A stretch of 15,976 bases of DNA from Thermoanaerobacterales bacterium. GTDB lineage: Bacteria; Bacillota; Thermosediminibacteria; Thermosediminibacterales; Tepidanaerobacteraceae. Position 1 is the first letter of the stretch. The number at the start of each line of letters is the position of its first letter. Made by a program: the position numbers and the translations under genes. The stretch spans positions 1 to 15,976 of the forward strand of contig DUTQ01000322.1 in NCBI GenBank assembly GCA_012841995.1, written 5' to 3'. The notes under the pieces are model-generated. The model was not told the origin of the DNA and did no database searches. It worked only from the letters and a program-made list of their open reading frames with translations. Of the stretch, positions 7,569 to 15,976 are shown piece after piece.

Positions 7569-7703
7569 CTATGCACTCAAACGTTTTCTCTTTTTCAGCC
7601 TTCTTCTTTTCAGTACATTTCTGCCGCTTTTTTTCAACATTCTCTTCCTAAATCCATGTACTCTTTTACGCGCTCTCTTTTTAGGTTGATAAGTACGTTT
7701 CAT
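7569..7703 (-). CDS. rpmH: Ribosomal protein bL34
   Basis: Highly basic 44-residue protein of the large ribosomal subunit. The sequence [20 protein letters not shown] and the Arg/Lys-rich tail ending KRLSA are unmistakable. ATG at 7701-7703 has an excellent SD (GGAGGTGG) just upstream, so the longer reading frame reaching 7754 is not used. It is the first gene of the minus-strand operon, driven by the near-consensus promoter at 7759-7788, and sits divergently from dnaA as in most Bacillota. Confidence 0.99.
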   Translation of the reverse strand: MKRTYQPKKRARKRVHGFRKRMLKKSGRNVLKRRRLKKRKRLSA

Positions 7704-7880
7704 ATTCCCACCTCCGGGTACACATAATGCCGCTTTTTTGCTCATAACATTCATTTTGATTATAGCTTATATTATTAATAATTGTCAAGAAAATAAGTCC
7801 CTTATTGAATATGCCTGCCTCTTTTGTTATTATGTTATTGACCTGAATATTTTTTCTTAAAATTTAGAGGTGGTTTTTTT
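7704..7880. other. rpmH-dnaA divergent intergenic region
   Basis: This 177-bp gap carries the rpmH promoter and leader on the minus strand. I see no TTATNCACA-type DnaA box on either strand, whereas the corresponding Bacillus subtilis gap carries box clusters. The dnaA promoter is not obvious; the best plus-strand option is TTGTTA about 16 bp before AATATT, around 7823-7850, which is weak. The dnaA SD AGAGGTGG is 7 nt before its ATG. Confidence 0.6.
7759..7788 (-). promoter_or_regulatory. Near-consensus sigma-A promoter for rpmH operon
   Basis: On the minus strand, a perfect -35 TTGACA (7788-7783) and a perfect -10 TATAAT (7764-7759) are separated by 18 bp, about 55 nt upstream of the rpmH ATG. 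Such strength suits a ribosomal protein gene. Confidence 0.85.
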
Positions 7881-9245
7881 ATGTCGTTTAACCTTTCTTC
7901 TTTATGGCAACAAGTATTAAAAATTTTAAGTAATGAATTAAATAACGATATGTCGTTTAACACAGTTCTAAAACCAACACGCCTTGTAAATATAGAAGAA
8001 AACTTGGCTACAGTTGAAGTTCCAAATGACTTTATAAAATCCGTAATAGAAAAAAGATACATAAATCTTCTAAAAGACATTCTTGGTTCTATACTAAAAC
8101 AGAATATTTCTATTGTTGTTAAAATTTCGGAAAATGCTAATGACAGTGATCCGTATTCTGAACAAATTTCACTTTCATCAGGCTTCTTTGAAGAACAAAA
8201 GCAGCAGATAACAACCGAAAAGCCTTGTCTAAACAGTAAATATACCTTTGATACATTCGTAGTAGGAAATAGCAACCGATTTGCTCATGCAGCTTCTCAA
8301 GCAGTAGCCGAATCCCCTGCAAAGGCATATAACCCTCTCTTTATATATGGAGGTGTTGGGCTTGGCAAAACACACTTGATGCATGCAATCGGCCATCAAA
8401 TCCTAGAACAAGATCCTTCATGCAAAGTAGTATACCTTTCTTCTGAAAAATTTACAAACGAACTAATAAGCTCTATCAGAGATGACAAAAACGTTCAATT
8501 CAGAAATAAATACAGGACCATGGATGTACTCCTCATTGATGACATCCAGTTTATTGCTGGAAAAGAAAGAACACAAGAGGAATTCTTTCACACATTCAAT
8601 GCACTCCATGACGCAAATAAACAGATCGTCATCTCAAGTGACAGGCCTCCAAAAGAGATACCCACTTTAGAAGAACGGCTGCGCTCCAGATTTGAATGGG
8701 GTTTAATAACAGATATTCAGCCACCAGATTTTGAGACTCGTATAGCAATACTTCAAAAAAAGGCAATGATGGAAGGCCTAAAAGTTCCTAATGACGTAAT
8801 CAATTTTATTGCTACAAAAATCCAAACAAATATACGAGAATTAGAAGGAGCCCTGATAAGGATAGTAGCTTATTCGTCCTTAACCGACAATCCAATAGAC
8901 TTAAATCTCTCAAAAGAAGTATTAAAAGACCTGCTTCCAGAGACTAAACCTAAAGAAGTCAATGCACAGCGCATTGTAGAGGAAGTGGGCAATTATTATT
9001 CAATCAAAACTGAAGAATTTAAATCAAAAAAACGCACAAAAGATGTGGCTTTTGCAAGACAGGTCGCAATGTATCTATGTTGTAATCTAACAGATCTTTC
9101 CCTCCCAAAAATAGGAGAAGAATTTGGCGGTCGTGACCATACAACAGTTATACATGCTCGGGATAAAATCCAAAGCGAGATAGAAAAAGATCATCAGCTG
9201 TCACTTGTCATAGATAACCTAAAAAACAAACTACAAAGCAGTTAA
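7881..9245 (+). CDS. dnaA: DnaA, chromosomal replication initiator
   Basis: AAA+ ATPase that binds DnaA boxes, melts oriC and starts helicase loading. It has 454 residues, the normal size. Domain I (about 1-85, opening [12 protein letters not shown]) is followed by a short variable domain II. The AAA+ domain III has Walker A GGVGLGKT (157-164), Walker B LLIDDIQF (217-224) and [10 protein letters not shown] (266-275). Domain IV has the DNA-binding signature ending [19 protein letters not shown] (408-426). ATG at 7881 follows AGAGGTGG by 7 nt. It is the first plus-strand gene, and the origin lies directly downstream. Confidence 0.99.
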   Translation: MSFNLSSLWQQVLKILSNELNNDMSFNTVLKPTRLVNIEENLATVEVPNDFIKSVIEKRYINLLKDILGSILKQNISIVVKISENANDSDPYSEQISLSSGFFEEQKQQITTEKPCLNSKYTFDTFVVGNSNRFAHAASQAVAESPAKAYNPLFIYGGVGLGKTHLMHAIGHQILEQDPSCKVVYLSSEKFTNELISSIRDDKNVQFRNKYRTMDVLLIDDIQFIAGKERTQEEFFHTFNALHDANKQIVISSDRPPKEIPTLEERLRSRFEWGLITDIQPPDFETRIAILQKKAMMEGLKVPNDVINFIATKIQTNIRELEGALIRIVAYSSLTDNPIDLNLSKEVLKDLLPETKPKEVNAQRIVEEVGNYYSIKTEEFKSKKRTKDVAFARQVAMYLCCNLTDLSLPKIGEEFGGRDHTTVIHARDKIQSEIEKDHQLSLVIDNLKNKLQSS

Positions 9246-9321
9246 TATCTTGTTGAAAAGCTTGGGATATCTTGTTGATAAAAAGTGGACAATTTTCGAC
9301 TAATGTTTTATTTGTTGATAT

Positions 9322-9330
9322 TGTGGATAA
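9322..9330 (-). promoter_or_regulatory. DnaA box, perfect match
   Basis: TGTGGATAA on the plus strand, so TTATCCACA on the minus strand. It is a mirror partner of the box at 9353-9361, forming a 9-bp inverted repeat with a 22-bp spacer. Confidence 0.9.
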
Positions 9331-9352
9331 GGTTATGCCCATATTCCACAGG

Positions 9353-9361
9353 TTATCCACA
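9353..9361 (+). promoter_or_regulatory. DnaA box, perfect match, in a dyad
   Basis: TTATCCACA on the plus strand. The box sits in the loop and left arm of a further inverted repeat (ACAGGTT at 9348-9354, AACCTGT at 9367-9373). Confidence 0.9.
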
Positions 9362-9395
9362 TATAAAACCTGTTATTTTGACTTATTAACATGCT

Positions 9396-9412
9396 TTATC
9401 CACATATCCACA
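9396..9412 (+). promoter_or_regulatory. Tandem DnaA boxes next to the unwinding site
   Basis: A perfect TTATCCACA (9396-9404) overlaps by one base a one-mismatch box ATATCCACA (9404-9412), in the same orientation. This pair adjoins the GC cluster and trio repeats, the position of the boxes that load DnaA onto single strands in the Bacillus basal unwinding system. Confidence 0.88.
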
Positions 9413-9434
9413 GCCCCTACTACTATTACTACTA
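9413..9434 (+). other. GC cluster and six DnaA-trio repeats
   Basis: Directly after the tandem boxes comes GCCC, then CTA CTA CTA TTA CTA CTA on the plus strand (9417-9434). Read 3' to 5' on the opposite strand this is GAT GAT GAT AAT GAT GAT, matching the published trio consensus 3'-(G/A)A(T/A)-5'. AT-rich DNA follows, as expected for DnaA filament extension and strand opening. Confidence 0.85.
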
Positions 9435-9507
9435 AGTTAATATATTATGCGTAATAGAGTACTTTTATGACACTTTTTTAAAATTTATTTTCTTTGGAGG
9501 TATGAAA

Positions 9508-10644
9508 ATGGAGTTTATTATAGCAAAAGATACCCTGGTAGATTCATTGTCAGCAGTTGAAAAGTTTGTACCTTCAAAATCATCCATTTCACTTCTTATG
9601 GGAATAAAGTTTTTTTGTATAAACAACACACTTTATCTTTCTGCAACAGATCTTGAAATGGGGATTGAACAAAAAATCAGTGGTGAGAATCTACACATAA
9701 TAAAAGAAGGTTCGGCTGTTATTCCAGCAAAAGTTTTATCTGAAATAACAAAAAAACTTCCATCAGGCAGTGTGGAATTTAGCATAAAGGAAAACAGAGT
9801 AAACATAACATCAGGTGACTTTGCAATGGAACTTCCATTTTATGATGCATTGGACTTTCCTGAAATATCAAAAAAGGAATGTGTTAGTAGAATTAAATTT
9901 TCACAAGCTACCTTTAAAAATCTAATAAAACAAACCATTTTTGCAAAGGCTGATGATACTACATCAAGGCCTCAGCTTACAGGCATATTGATTGAACTAA
10001 AAGGGAAAAAATTCAATATGGTAGCCCTTGATGGATATCGCATAGCATGGTGTTTTGAGGAAATAGAGGAAACACCCAAAAGTGAAGAAAACATGAGTAT
10101 AATAGTACCTGGAAGGACCATGAGCGAATTAGCCAGGATTTTTTCCGATGAAGAAGATGATGAATTTGCGATATATAGTGGGAAAAATCGAGTTGAATTT
10201 AGGACAAATGACATAGTTATTTCTTCCAGAATCTTGGAAGGTAATTTTATAGACTATGAAAAAGTAATGTGTATACAAGATAAAACCAGGGTAAATATAG
10301 AAGTTGATGCTCTATTGGGTGCTATTGAAAGAGCTTATATTATGGCAAGAGAAGGAAATAAAAATAATCTCGTAAAGTTTTTTATATCAAAAGATACAGT
10401 AGAAGTAAGCGCAGATACTGAATTGGGAAACATAAATGACAAGCTGTTATGCAATACAAGTGGAGATGAACTTCTAATTGCATTTAATGCGCGTTTTCTT
10501 ATTGATGCTTTAAGGACCATAGAATCAACTCATGTAAATCTATTCTTTTCTGGAGAAACAGGCCCGGTCATAATAAAACCTGTTGACAAGGAAAACCAAA
10601 TTAACTTTATACTCCCAGTAAAGTTGAGAGGTGACGATTTTTGA
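9508..10644 (+). CDS. dnaN: DnaN, DNA polymerase III sliding clamp (beta)
   Basis: Ring-shaped processivity clamp that tethers replicative polymerase and repair proteins to DNA. It has 378 residues and, as known for the family, three similar domains. Recognisable segments include RPQLTGILIELKGKKFNMVALDGYRIA and the C-terminal EIN-type ending QINFILPVKLRGDDF. Two ATGs are in frame. The one at 9508 is 7 nt from the SD TTTGGAGG, while that at 9502 is only 1 nt away, so 9508 is used (MEFIIAKDTL). It is the first gene after oriC. Its stop overlaps the rlbA start (TTGA), indicating translational coupling. No clear promoter is visible apart from the AT-rich origin DNA. Confidence 0.98.
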   Translation: MEFIIAKDTLVDSLSAVEKFVPSKSSISLLMGIKFFCINNTLYLSATDLEMGIEQKISGENLHIIKEGSAVIPAKVLSEITKKLPSGSVEFSIKENRVNITSGDFAMELPFYDALDFPEISKKECVSRIKFSQATFKNLIKQTIFAKADDTTSRPQLTGILIELKGKKFNMVALDGYRIAWCFEEIEETPKSEENMSIIVPGRTMSELARIFSDEEDDEFAIYSGKNRVEFRTNDIVISSRILEGNFIDYEKVMCIQDKTRVNIEVDALLGAIERAYIMAREGNKNNLVKFFISKDTVEVSADTELGNINDKLLCNTSGDELLIAFNARFLIDALRTIESTHVNLFFSGETGPVIIKPVDKENQINFILPVKLRGDDF

Positions 10645-10865
10645 ATAAGGTTTATATAAAGACTTTATCTATAGATCTGGATAAGTTCTTAAAATGGGCT
10701 GGTGTTGTATCAACTGGAGGAGAAGCAAAAAACATCATAGCAGATGGATTAGTAAAGGTAAATGATGTGGTAGAAAAAAGGAGATCAAAAAAGCTTTTAC
10801 CTGGTGATGTAGTTGAAATATTTGACGAAAAATATATTGTAGAACACCAAGGACGGGAAAATTAA
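10641..10865 (+). CDS. rlbA: RlbA/YaaA, S4-domain RNA-binding protein
   Basis: Small S4-like protein, 74 residues, of the YaaA family found between dnaN and recF in most Bacillota. It is thought to bind RNA and has been linked to 50S ribosome assembly in Bacillus. The S4 fold covers most of it (about 12-60): LDKFLKWAGVVSTGGEAKNI, then GLVKVNDVVEKRRSKKLLPGDVVEI. The start is TTG at 10641, whose last two bases plus A form the dnaN stop; GAGAGGTGA lies 6 nt upstream and no ATG is available. Its stop TAA shares one base with the recF ATG. The function is known only in outline. Confidence 0.93.
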   Translation: MNKVYIKTLSIDLDKFLKWAGVVSTGGEAKNIIADGLVKVNDVVEKRRSKKLLPGDVVEIFDEKYIVEHQGREN

Positions 10866-11959
10866 TGGATCTTTCTTATTTGAGGCTTTACGACTTTAGA
10901 AATTTCATGGAATTAGATGTCTCATTTTCTAAAGGCATAAACATCTTTTATGGCGACAATGCTCAGGGGAAAACAAATCTATTAGAGGCTATATTTTTTA
11001 TTTGCAGCTTGAAAACACATAGGGCATCAAGGGAAAATGAACTAATCTACTATGAAAAGCCCCTTGCCTATGTGAAAGGTGTTTTCAACACACGTACGGG
11101 TATAGTTGAAAGAGAGGTTACCGCTCACCAAAAACACAAAAAAACTGTTAAAGAAGGCGGTAAAAACAAGACTAAATGGTCTGAACTTTCCCCAGATATT
11201 GGTGCCATTTTTTTTTCACCAGATGATCTTGAAATTATAAAAGGACAGCCTTCTGTGAGAAGGAAATTTATAGATGATATATTGTATCATATAAGGCCAG
11301 GATATTATAGGTACTTACAAGGATATTATCGTGTGCTTTCACATCGGAATGCATTATTAAAAAACATTAAAAAAAATATCAGTTTGCCAAAGATGTTGGA
11401 TCCATGGGATATTCAATTAGCGGAGTTTGGGTCACAACTTGTAAAAGAGCGATTGAAGTTGCTTGATGTATTTTCCTTTTTAACAACAGAATTCTTTATA
11501 AAATTCAATAAAAACAAGGCCATTTTAGAAATAAAATACATATCATCTGTAAATATAGATGATGTAAATTCATTAAAACAAGAATTCCTTAAATTATTAA
11601 AAGCTCAAAGAAACACTGACATTAAAAGAACCTATACGACAATTGGCCCACATAGAGATGATATACAGTTTTTAATAAATGGACGTGATGCCCGGACTTT
11701 TGGTTCTCAAGGCCAACAGAGACTCCTTTCCCTTTGCTTGAAGTTTGCCCATAGGGAGCTGTTTTTTAAGGAAAAGGGTGAATACCCTATCTTGCTTTTA
11801 GATGATGTCATGTCTGAATTGGATTCTAGTCGCAGAAAACTTATTTTAGAAAGCGAACAAAACCAAGTGTTTATCACTACCACGGATTTGAGCCTGGTAC
11901 CAGATGATATACTTGAAAAAAGTACCACATTTTATATAAACTCTGGTCAATTAAGGTGA
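10865..11959 (+). CDS. recF: RecF, recombination mediator / gap-repair ATPase
   Basis: SMC-like ABC ATPase that helps load RecA on gapped DNA at stalled forks. It has 364 residues, the usual length. Walker A GDNAQGKT lies at 30-37, the ABC signature FGSQGQQRLLSL at 279-290, and Walker B ILLLDDVMSELD at 309-320 with the adjacent acidic residues. The opening LRLYDFRNF is also typical. ATG at 10865 is preceded by AAGGACGGG and overlaps the rlbA stop by one base. The short gap of 6 nt to the next gene suggests one operon from dnaN through remB. Confidence 0.98.
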   Translation: MDLSYLRLYDFRNFMELDVSFSKGINIFYGDNAQGKTNLLEAIFFICSLKTHRASRENELIYYEKPLAYVKGVFNTRTGIVEREVTAHQKHKKTVKEGGKNKTKWSELSPDIGAIFFSPDDLEIIKGQPSVRRKFIDDILYHIRPGYYRYLQGYYRVLSHRNALLKNIKKNISLPKMLDPWDIQLAEFGSQLVKERLKLLDVFSFLTTEFFIKFNKNKAILEIKYISSVNIDDVNSLKQEFLKLLKAQRNTDIKRTYTTIGPHRDDIQFLINGRDARTFGSQGQQRLLSLCLKFAHRELFFKEKGEYPILLLDDVMSELDSSRRKLILESEQNQVFITTTDLSLVPDDILEKSTTFYINSGQLR

Positions 11960-11965
11960 TAAAAA

Positions 11966-12445
11966 ATGGGAAATATGGATACTATAGGAAGGGTAATACA
12001 AAATATCTTCAAAAGATCGAGATTTAGTAAAAAAATAAAAGAAGCTAATATTTTTTTAAATTACCGAGATATAGTAGGGGATAAAATTGCCAATGTGTCA
12101 AGGCCCACTAATATAAAGAATGAGATTCTCTTTATAGGCGTAGAAAATTCTGCATGGGCTCAGCAATTACACTTTTTTAAACCTGAAATTTTAGAAAAAC
12201 TAAACTCAAGTAATTCTTATCCAGTAATAAAAGATATTAGATTTCATATATGCTCAATAGTCAAAGAAAATGGTGCTTTTGTGAAGGAAATGGTGGAAAA
12301 GCCAGAAAAACCAAAAATTCCTGACAAAACGATAAAAATGATATATAATATAAGTTCAAAGGTAAAAGACGATAAGTTGAGAGAAAAATTTACAAAATTT
12401 ATGATAAAAGACACAGAGTATAAATTAAAAAAGAGGTGTAAGTAA
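11966..12445 (+). CDS. DUF721 / DciA-like protein
   Basis: This 159-residue protein has the DUF721 pattern: YRDIVGDKIANVSRP (33-47), a strand-rich stretch with the conserved Trp in NSAWAQQL (61-68), and the closing DIRFHI (90-95). In proteobacteria, DUF721 members named DciA work with the replicative helicase DnaB at initiation. The Bacillota members are less well studied. Beyond residue 100 the tail is charged and lysine-rich (ending KLKKRCK) and not recognisably conserved, so it may be disordered or bind nucleic acid. ATG at 11966 follows AAGGTGA by 6 nt. It starts 6 nt after recF and its stop abuts remB. The helicase role is plausible from context but inferred. Confidence 0.8.
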   Translation: MGNMDTIGRVIQNIFKRSRFSKKIKEANIFLNYRDIVGDKIANVSRPTNIKNEILFIGVENSAWAQQLHFFKPEILEKLNSSNSYPVIKDIRFHICSIVKENGAFVKEMVEKPEKPKIPDKTIKMIYNISSKVKDDKLREKFTKFMIKDTEYKLKKRCK

Positions 12446-12700
12446 TTGTTTATTCACATAGGCAATGATGAAGTTGTGAAATCAAAAGATGTAATCATGA
12501 TTCTAGATAAAAACTCTCTATTGTCTAAAGATACATCTGATTTTATACAAGTAGCAAAAGAAGAGGGATTTATAGATGAAGATTATAAGACAAATGTAAC
12601 AGATAAGAAATCTATTATCATTTCTGATAAGAAAATTGTATTTTCTCCTATTTCATCTATGACACTTTTAAAGAGATCTAACTTTATTAAAAACCTATAG
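12446..12700 (+). CDS. remB: RemB/YaaB family protein (DUF370)
   Basis: 84-residue protein that opens FIHIGNDEVVKSKDVIMILD, typical of the YaaB/RemB (DUF370) family; in Bacillus, RemA and RemB affect extracellular-matrix gene expression. The C-terminal half has DKKSIIISDKKIVFSPISSMTLLKR, also characteristic. The start is TTG at 12446, with GAGGTG 7 nt upstream; the next Met is codon 18. The gene abuts the preceding stop with no gap. Its place between recF and gyrB is the standard one. The specific role in this organism is unknown. Confidence 0.9.
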   Translation: MFIHIGNDEVVKSKDVIMILDKNSLLSKDTSDFIQVAKEEGFIDEDYKTNVTDKKSIIISDKKIVFSPISSMTLLKRSNFIKNL

Positions 12701-14695
<1,995 letters not shown>

Positions 14696-14709
14696 TGGGG
14701 GGGTTATAA

Positions 14710-15976
14710 TTGACTGAACCAACAGAAAAAGTATTACTTGTAAACATAGAAGATGAAATGAAAAAATCGTATATAGATTATTCTATGAGTGTTATCGTTG
14801 GCAGGGCTCTTCCTGATGTGAGGGATGGGTTAAAACCTATACACCGCCGAATACTATATGCTATGAGTCAACTGGGTCTTACACCAGATAAACCATACAG
14901 AAAATCTGCAACAATTGTCGGAGAAGTTATGGGTAAATATCACCCCCATGGTGATACTGCCATATATGATGCAATGGTGCGCCTTGCTCAGGATTTTTCT
15001 ACAAGGTATCTTTTGGTAGATGGGCATGGTAACTTTGGTTCCATTGATGGCGACCCTCCAGCGGCAATGAGGTACACTGAAGCAAGACTTACAAAGATCT
15101 CACTTGAGATGCTATCAGATATAAATAAGGATACAGTGGACTTTGTTCCAAACTTCGATGAGTCGCTGAAAGAACCTGCTGTTCTGCCTTCACGTTTTCC
15201 AAACATGCTTGTGAACGGGGCTTCTGGCATAGCAGTAGGCATGGCCACAAATATACCACCACATAATTTAAGTGAAGTTATAGATGGGGTTATCATGATG
15301 ATAGAAAACCCTGATGTCACTACTGATGAGCTTATGGAAGTAATAAAAGGCCCGGATTTTCCTACAGGAGGAATAATACTAGGTCATGACGGAATTAAAA
15401 ACATGTATAGAAAAGGTCGTGGCTCTATAGTAATCAGGGCAAGAGCAACTATACAACAAACAGAAACTGGCCGCAACTATATATTAGTTACAGAGATTCC
15501 ATATGTAGTAAATAAATCCAGGCTCATTGAAAAAATGGCTGAACTAGTAAGAGATAAAAAAATAGAAGGTATTTCTGACATTCGAGATGAAAGTGACAGA
15601 ACGGGGATACGCATAGTTATAGAGCTTAAAAAAGATGCAATCCCGCGTGTTGTTTTAAACCAGCTGTATAAACATACCCAAATGCAGTACACCTTTGGCG
15701 CTATTATGCTTGCATTGGTAGATAACAAGCCTAGGGTACTTAGCTTAAGAGATATGATTTACTATTACCTAAAACACCAGAAAGACATTATCGTCCGAAG
15801 GACTAGGTATGAGTTAAATAAGGCTGAAGAAAGGGTTCATATACTTGAGGGGTTAAGAATTGCTCTATCTCATCTCGATGAAGTTATAGCACTTATAAAA
15901 AGATCCAAAGATGTGCCTACAGCCAGAACCGGCCTTATGGAAAACTTCAATCAATTACTTGAGCCTGTTTTTCTGA
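14710..15976 (+). CDS. gyrA: GyrA, DNA gyrase subunit A, N-terminal part (3' end outside window)
   Basis: DNA-breaking subunit of gyrase. The frame is open from TTG at 14710 to the right edge (422 codons plus one base). It opens [20 protein letters not shown]. Visible landmarks are [19 protein letters not shown] (34-52), the quinolone region [10 protein letters not shown] (78-87) with Thr83 and Asp87, and the catalytic Tyr122 in [10 protein letters not shown]. Then come the tower domain, [17 protein letters not shown], and a coiled-coil start ([19 protein letters not shown]). The C-terminal beta-pinwheel is outside. The G-rich stretch GATGGGGGGG just before TTG is the SD. The last eight codons read NQLLEPVFL rather than the usual LTE/SE-QAQAIL segment. 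The first 400 codons are normal; the last few are doubtful. Confidence 0.95.
   Translation, partial: MTEPTEKVLLVNIEDEMKKSYIDYSMSVIVGRALPDVRDGLKPIHRRILYAMSQLGLTPDKPYRKSATIVGEVMGKYHPHGDTAIYDAMVRLAQDFSTRYLLVDGHGNFGSIDGDPPAAMRYTEARLTKISLEMLSDINKDTVDFVPNFDESLKEPAVLPSRFPNMLVNGASGIAVGMATNIPPHNLSEVIDGVIMMIENPDVTTDELMEVIKGPDFPTGGIILGHDGIKNMYRKGRGSIVIRARATIQQTETGRNYILVTEIPYVVNKSRLIEKMAELVRDKKIEGISDIRDESDRTGIRIVIELKKDAIPRVVLNQLYKHTQMQYTFGAIMLALVDNKPRVLSLRDMIYYYLKHQKDIIVRRTRYELNKAEERVHILEGLRIALSHLDEVIALIKRSKDVPTARTGLMENFNQLLEPVFL

Larger units (their letters stand above)
9246..9507. other. oriC: oriC: replication origin between dnaA and dnaN
   Basis: This 262-bp gap contains a DnaA-box cluster (9273-9412), a GC cluster (9413-9417), DnaA-trio repeats (9417-9434) and an AT-rich unwinding region (about 9435-9492). 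All flanking genes diverge from this area. Perfect TTATCCACA boxes lie at 9322-9330 (minus), 9353-9361 (plus) and 9396-9404 (plus). One-mismatch boxes lie at 9273-9281 (minus, TTATCAACA), 9333-9341 (plus), 9383-9391 (plus) and 9404-9412 (plus). Confidence 0.95.

Noticed and set aside
7835..8275. Minus-strand open frame of 146 codons opposite the dnaA start
   Set aside because: It is the complement of conserved dnaA domain I codons and has no family resemblance.

Overview
This window is the replication-origin neighbourhood of a low-GC Gram-positive chromosome (Bacillota), most likely of class Clostridia. The reasons are the AT-rich sequence, strong purine Shine-Dalgarno (SD) sites, the gene order soj-noc-rsmG-mnmG-mnmE-jag-yidC-yidD-rnpA-rpmH // dnaA-oriC-dnaN-rlbA-recF-DUF721-remB-gyrB-gyrA, a short YidC without a lipoprotein signal, and a DUF721 gene between recF and remB. 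The species cannot be named from sequence alone.

Layout. Everything left of about 7.7 kb is on the minus strand and everything right of 7.88 kb is on the plus strand, so all genes point away from the origin and are read co-directionally with replication. Minus arm, from the origin outward: rpmH and rnpA (ribosomal protein L34 and the RNase P protein), yidD and yidC (membrane protein insertion), jag (RNA-binding KH/R3H protein), mnmE and mnmG (tRNA wobble uridine modification), rsmG (16S rRNA methylation), noc (nucleoid occlusion) and the first 66 codons of soj (ParA), which runs off the left edge. Plus arm: dnaA, the 262-bp oriC gap, dnaN, the S4-domain gene rlbA, recF, a DUF721/DciA-like gene, remB, gyrB and the first 422 codons of gyrA, which runs off the right edge.

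The most informative non-coding segment is the dnaA-dnaN gap. It has three perfect DnaA boxes and several near matches, then a GC cluster, then six consecutive DnaA-trio triplets leading into AT-rich DNA: a complete basal unwinding system of the kind described in Bacillus subtilis. The rpmH-dnaA gap has no recognisable DnaA box, so the origin looks single-part rather than bipartite. It does carry a near-consensus promoter (TTGACA, 18 bp, TATAAT) for the rpmH operon.

All 18 genes belong to known families, and I see no mobile element, CRISPR array, rRNA or tRNA gene. I found no clear undescribed system. The points worth a second look are smaller: a Noc with no room for the usual membrane-targeting helix, a soj leader with a displaced SD and a hairpin, a noc terminator that includes the stop codon, seven TTG starts among 18 genes, a DciA-like gene inside the replication cluster, Lys in place of the YidC groove Arg, and a gyrA 3' edge that departs from the conserved family sequence.
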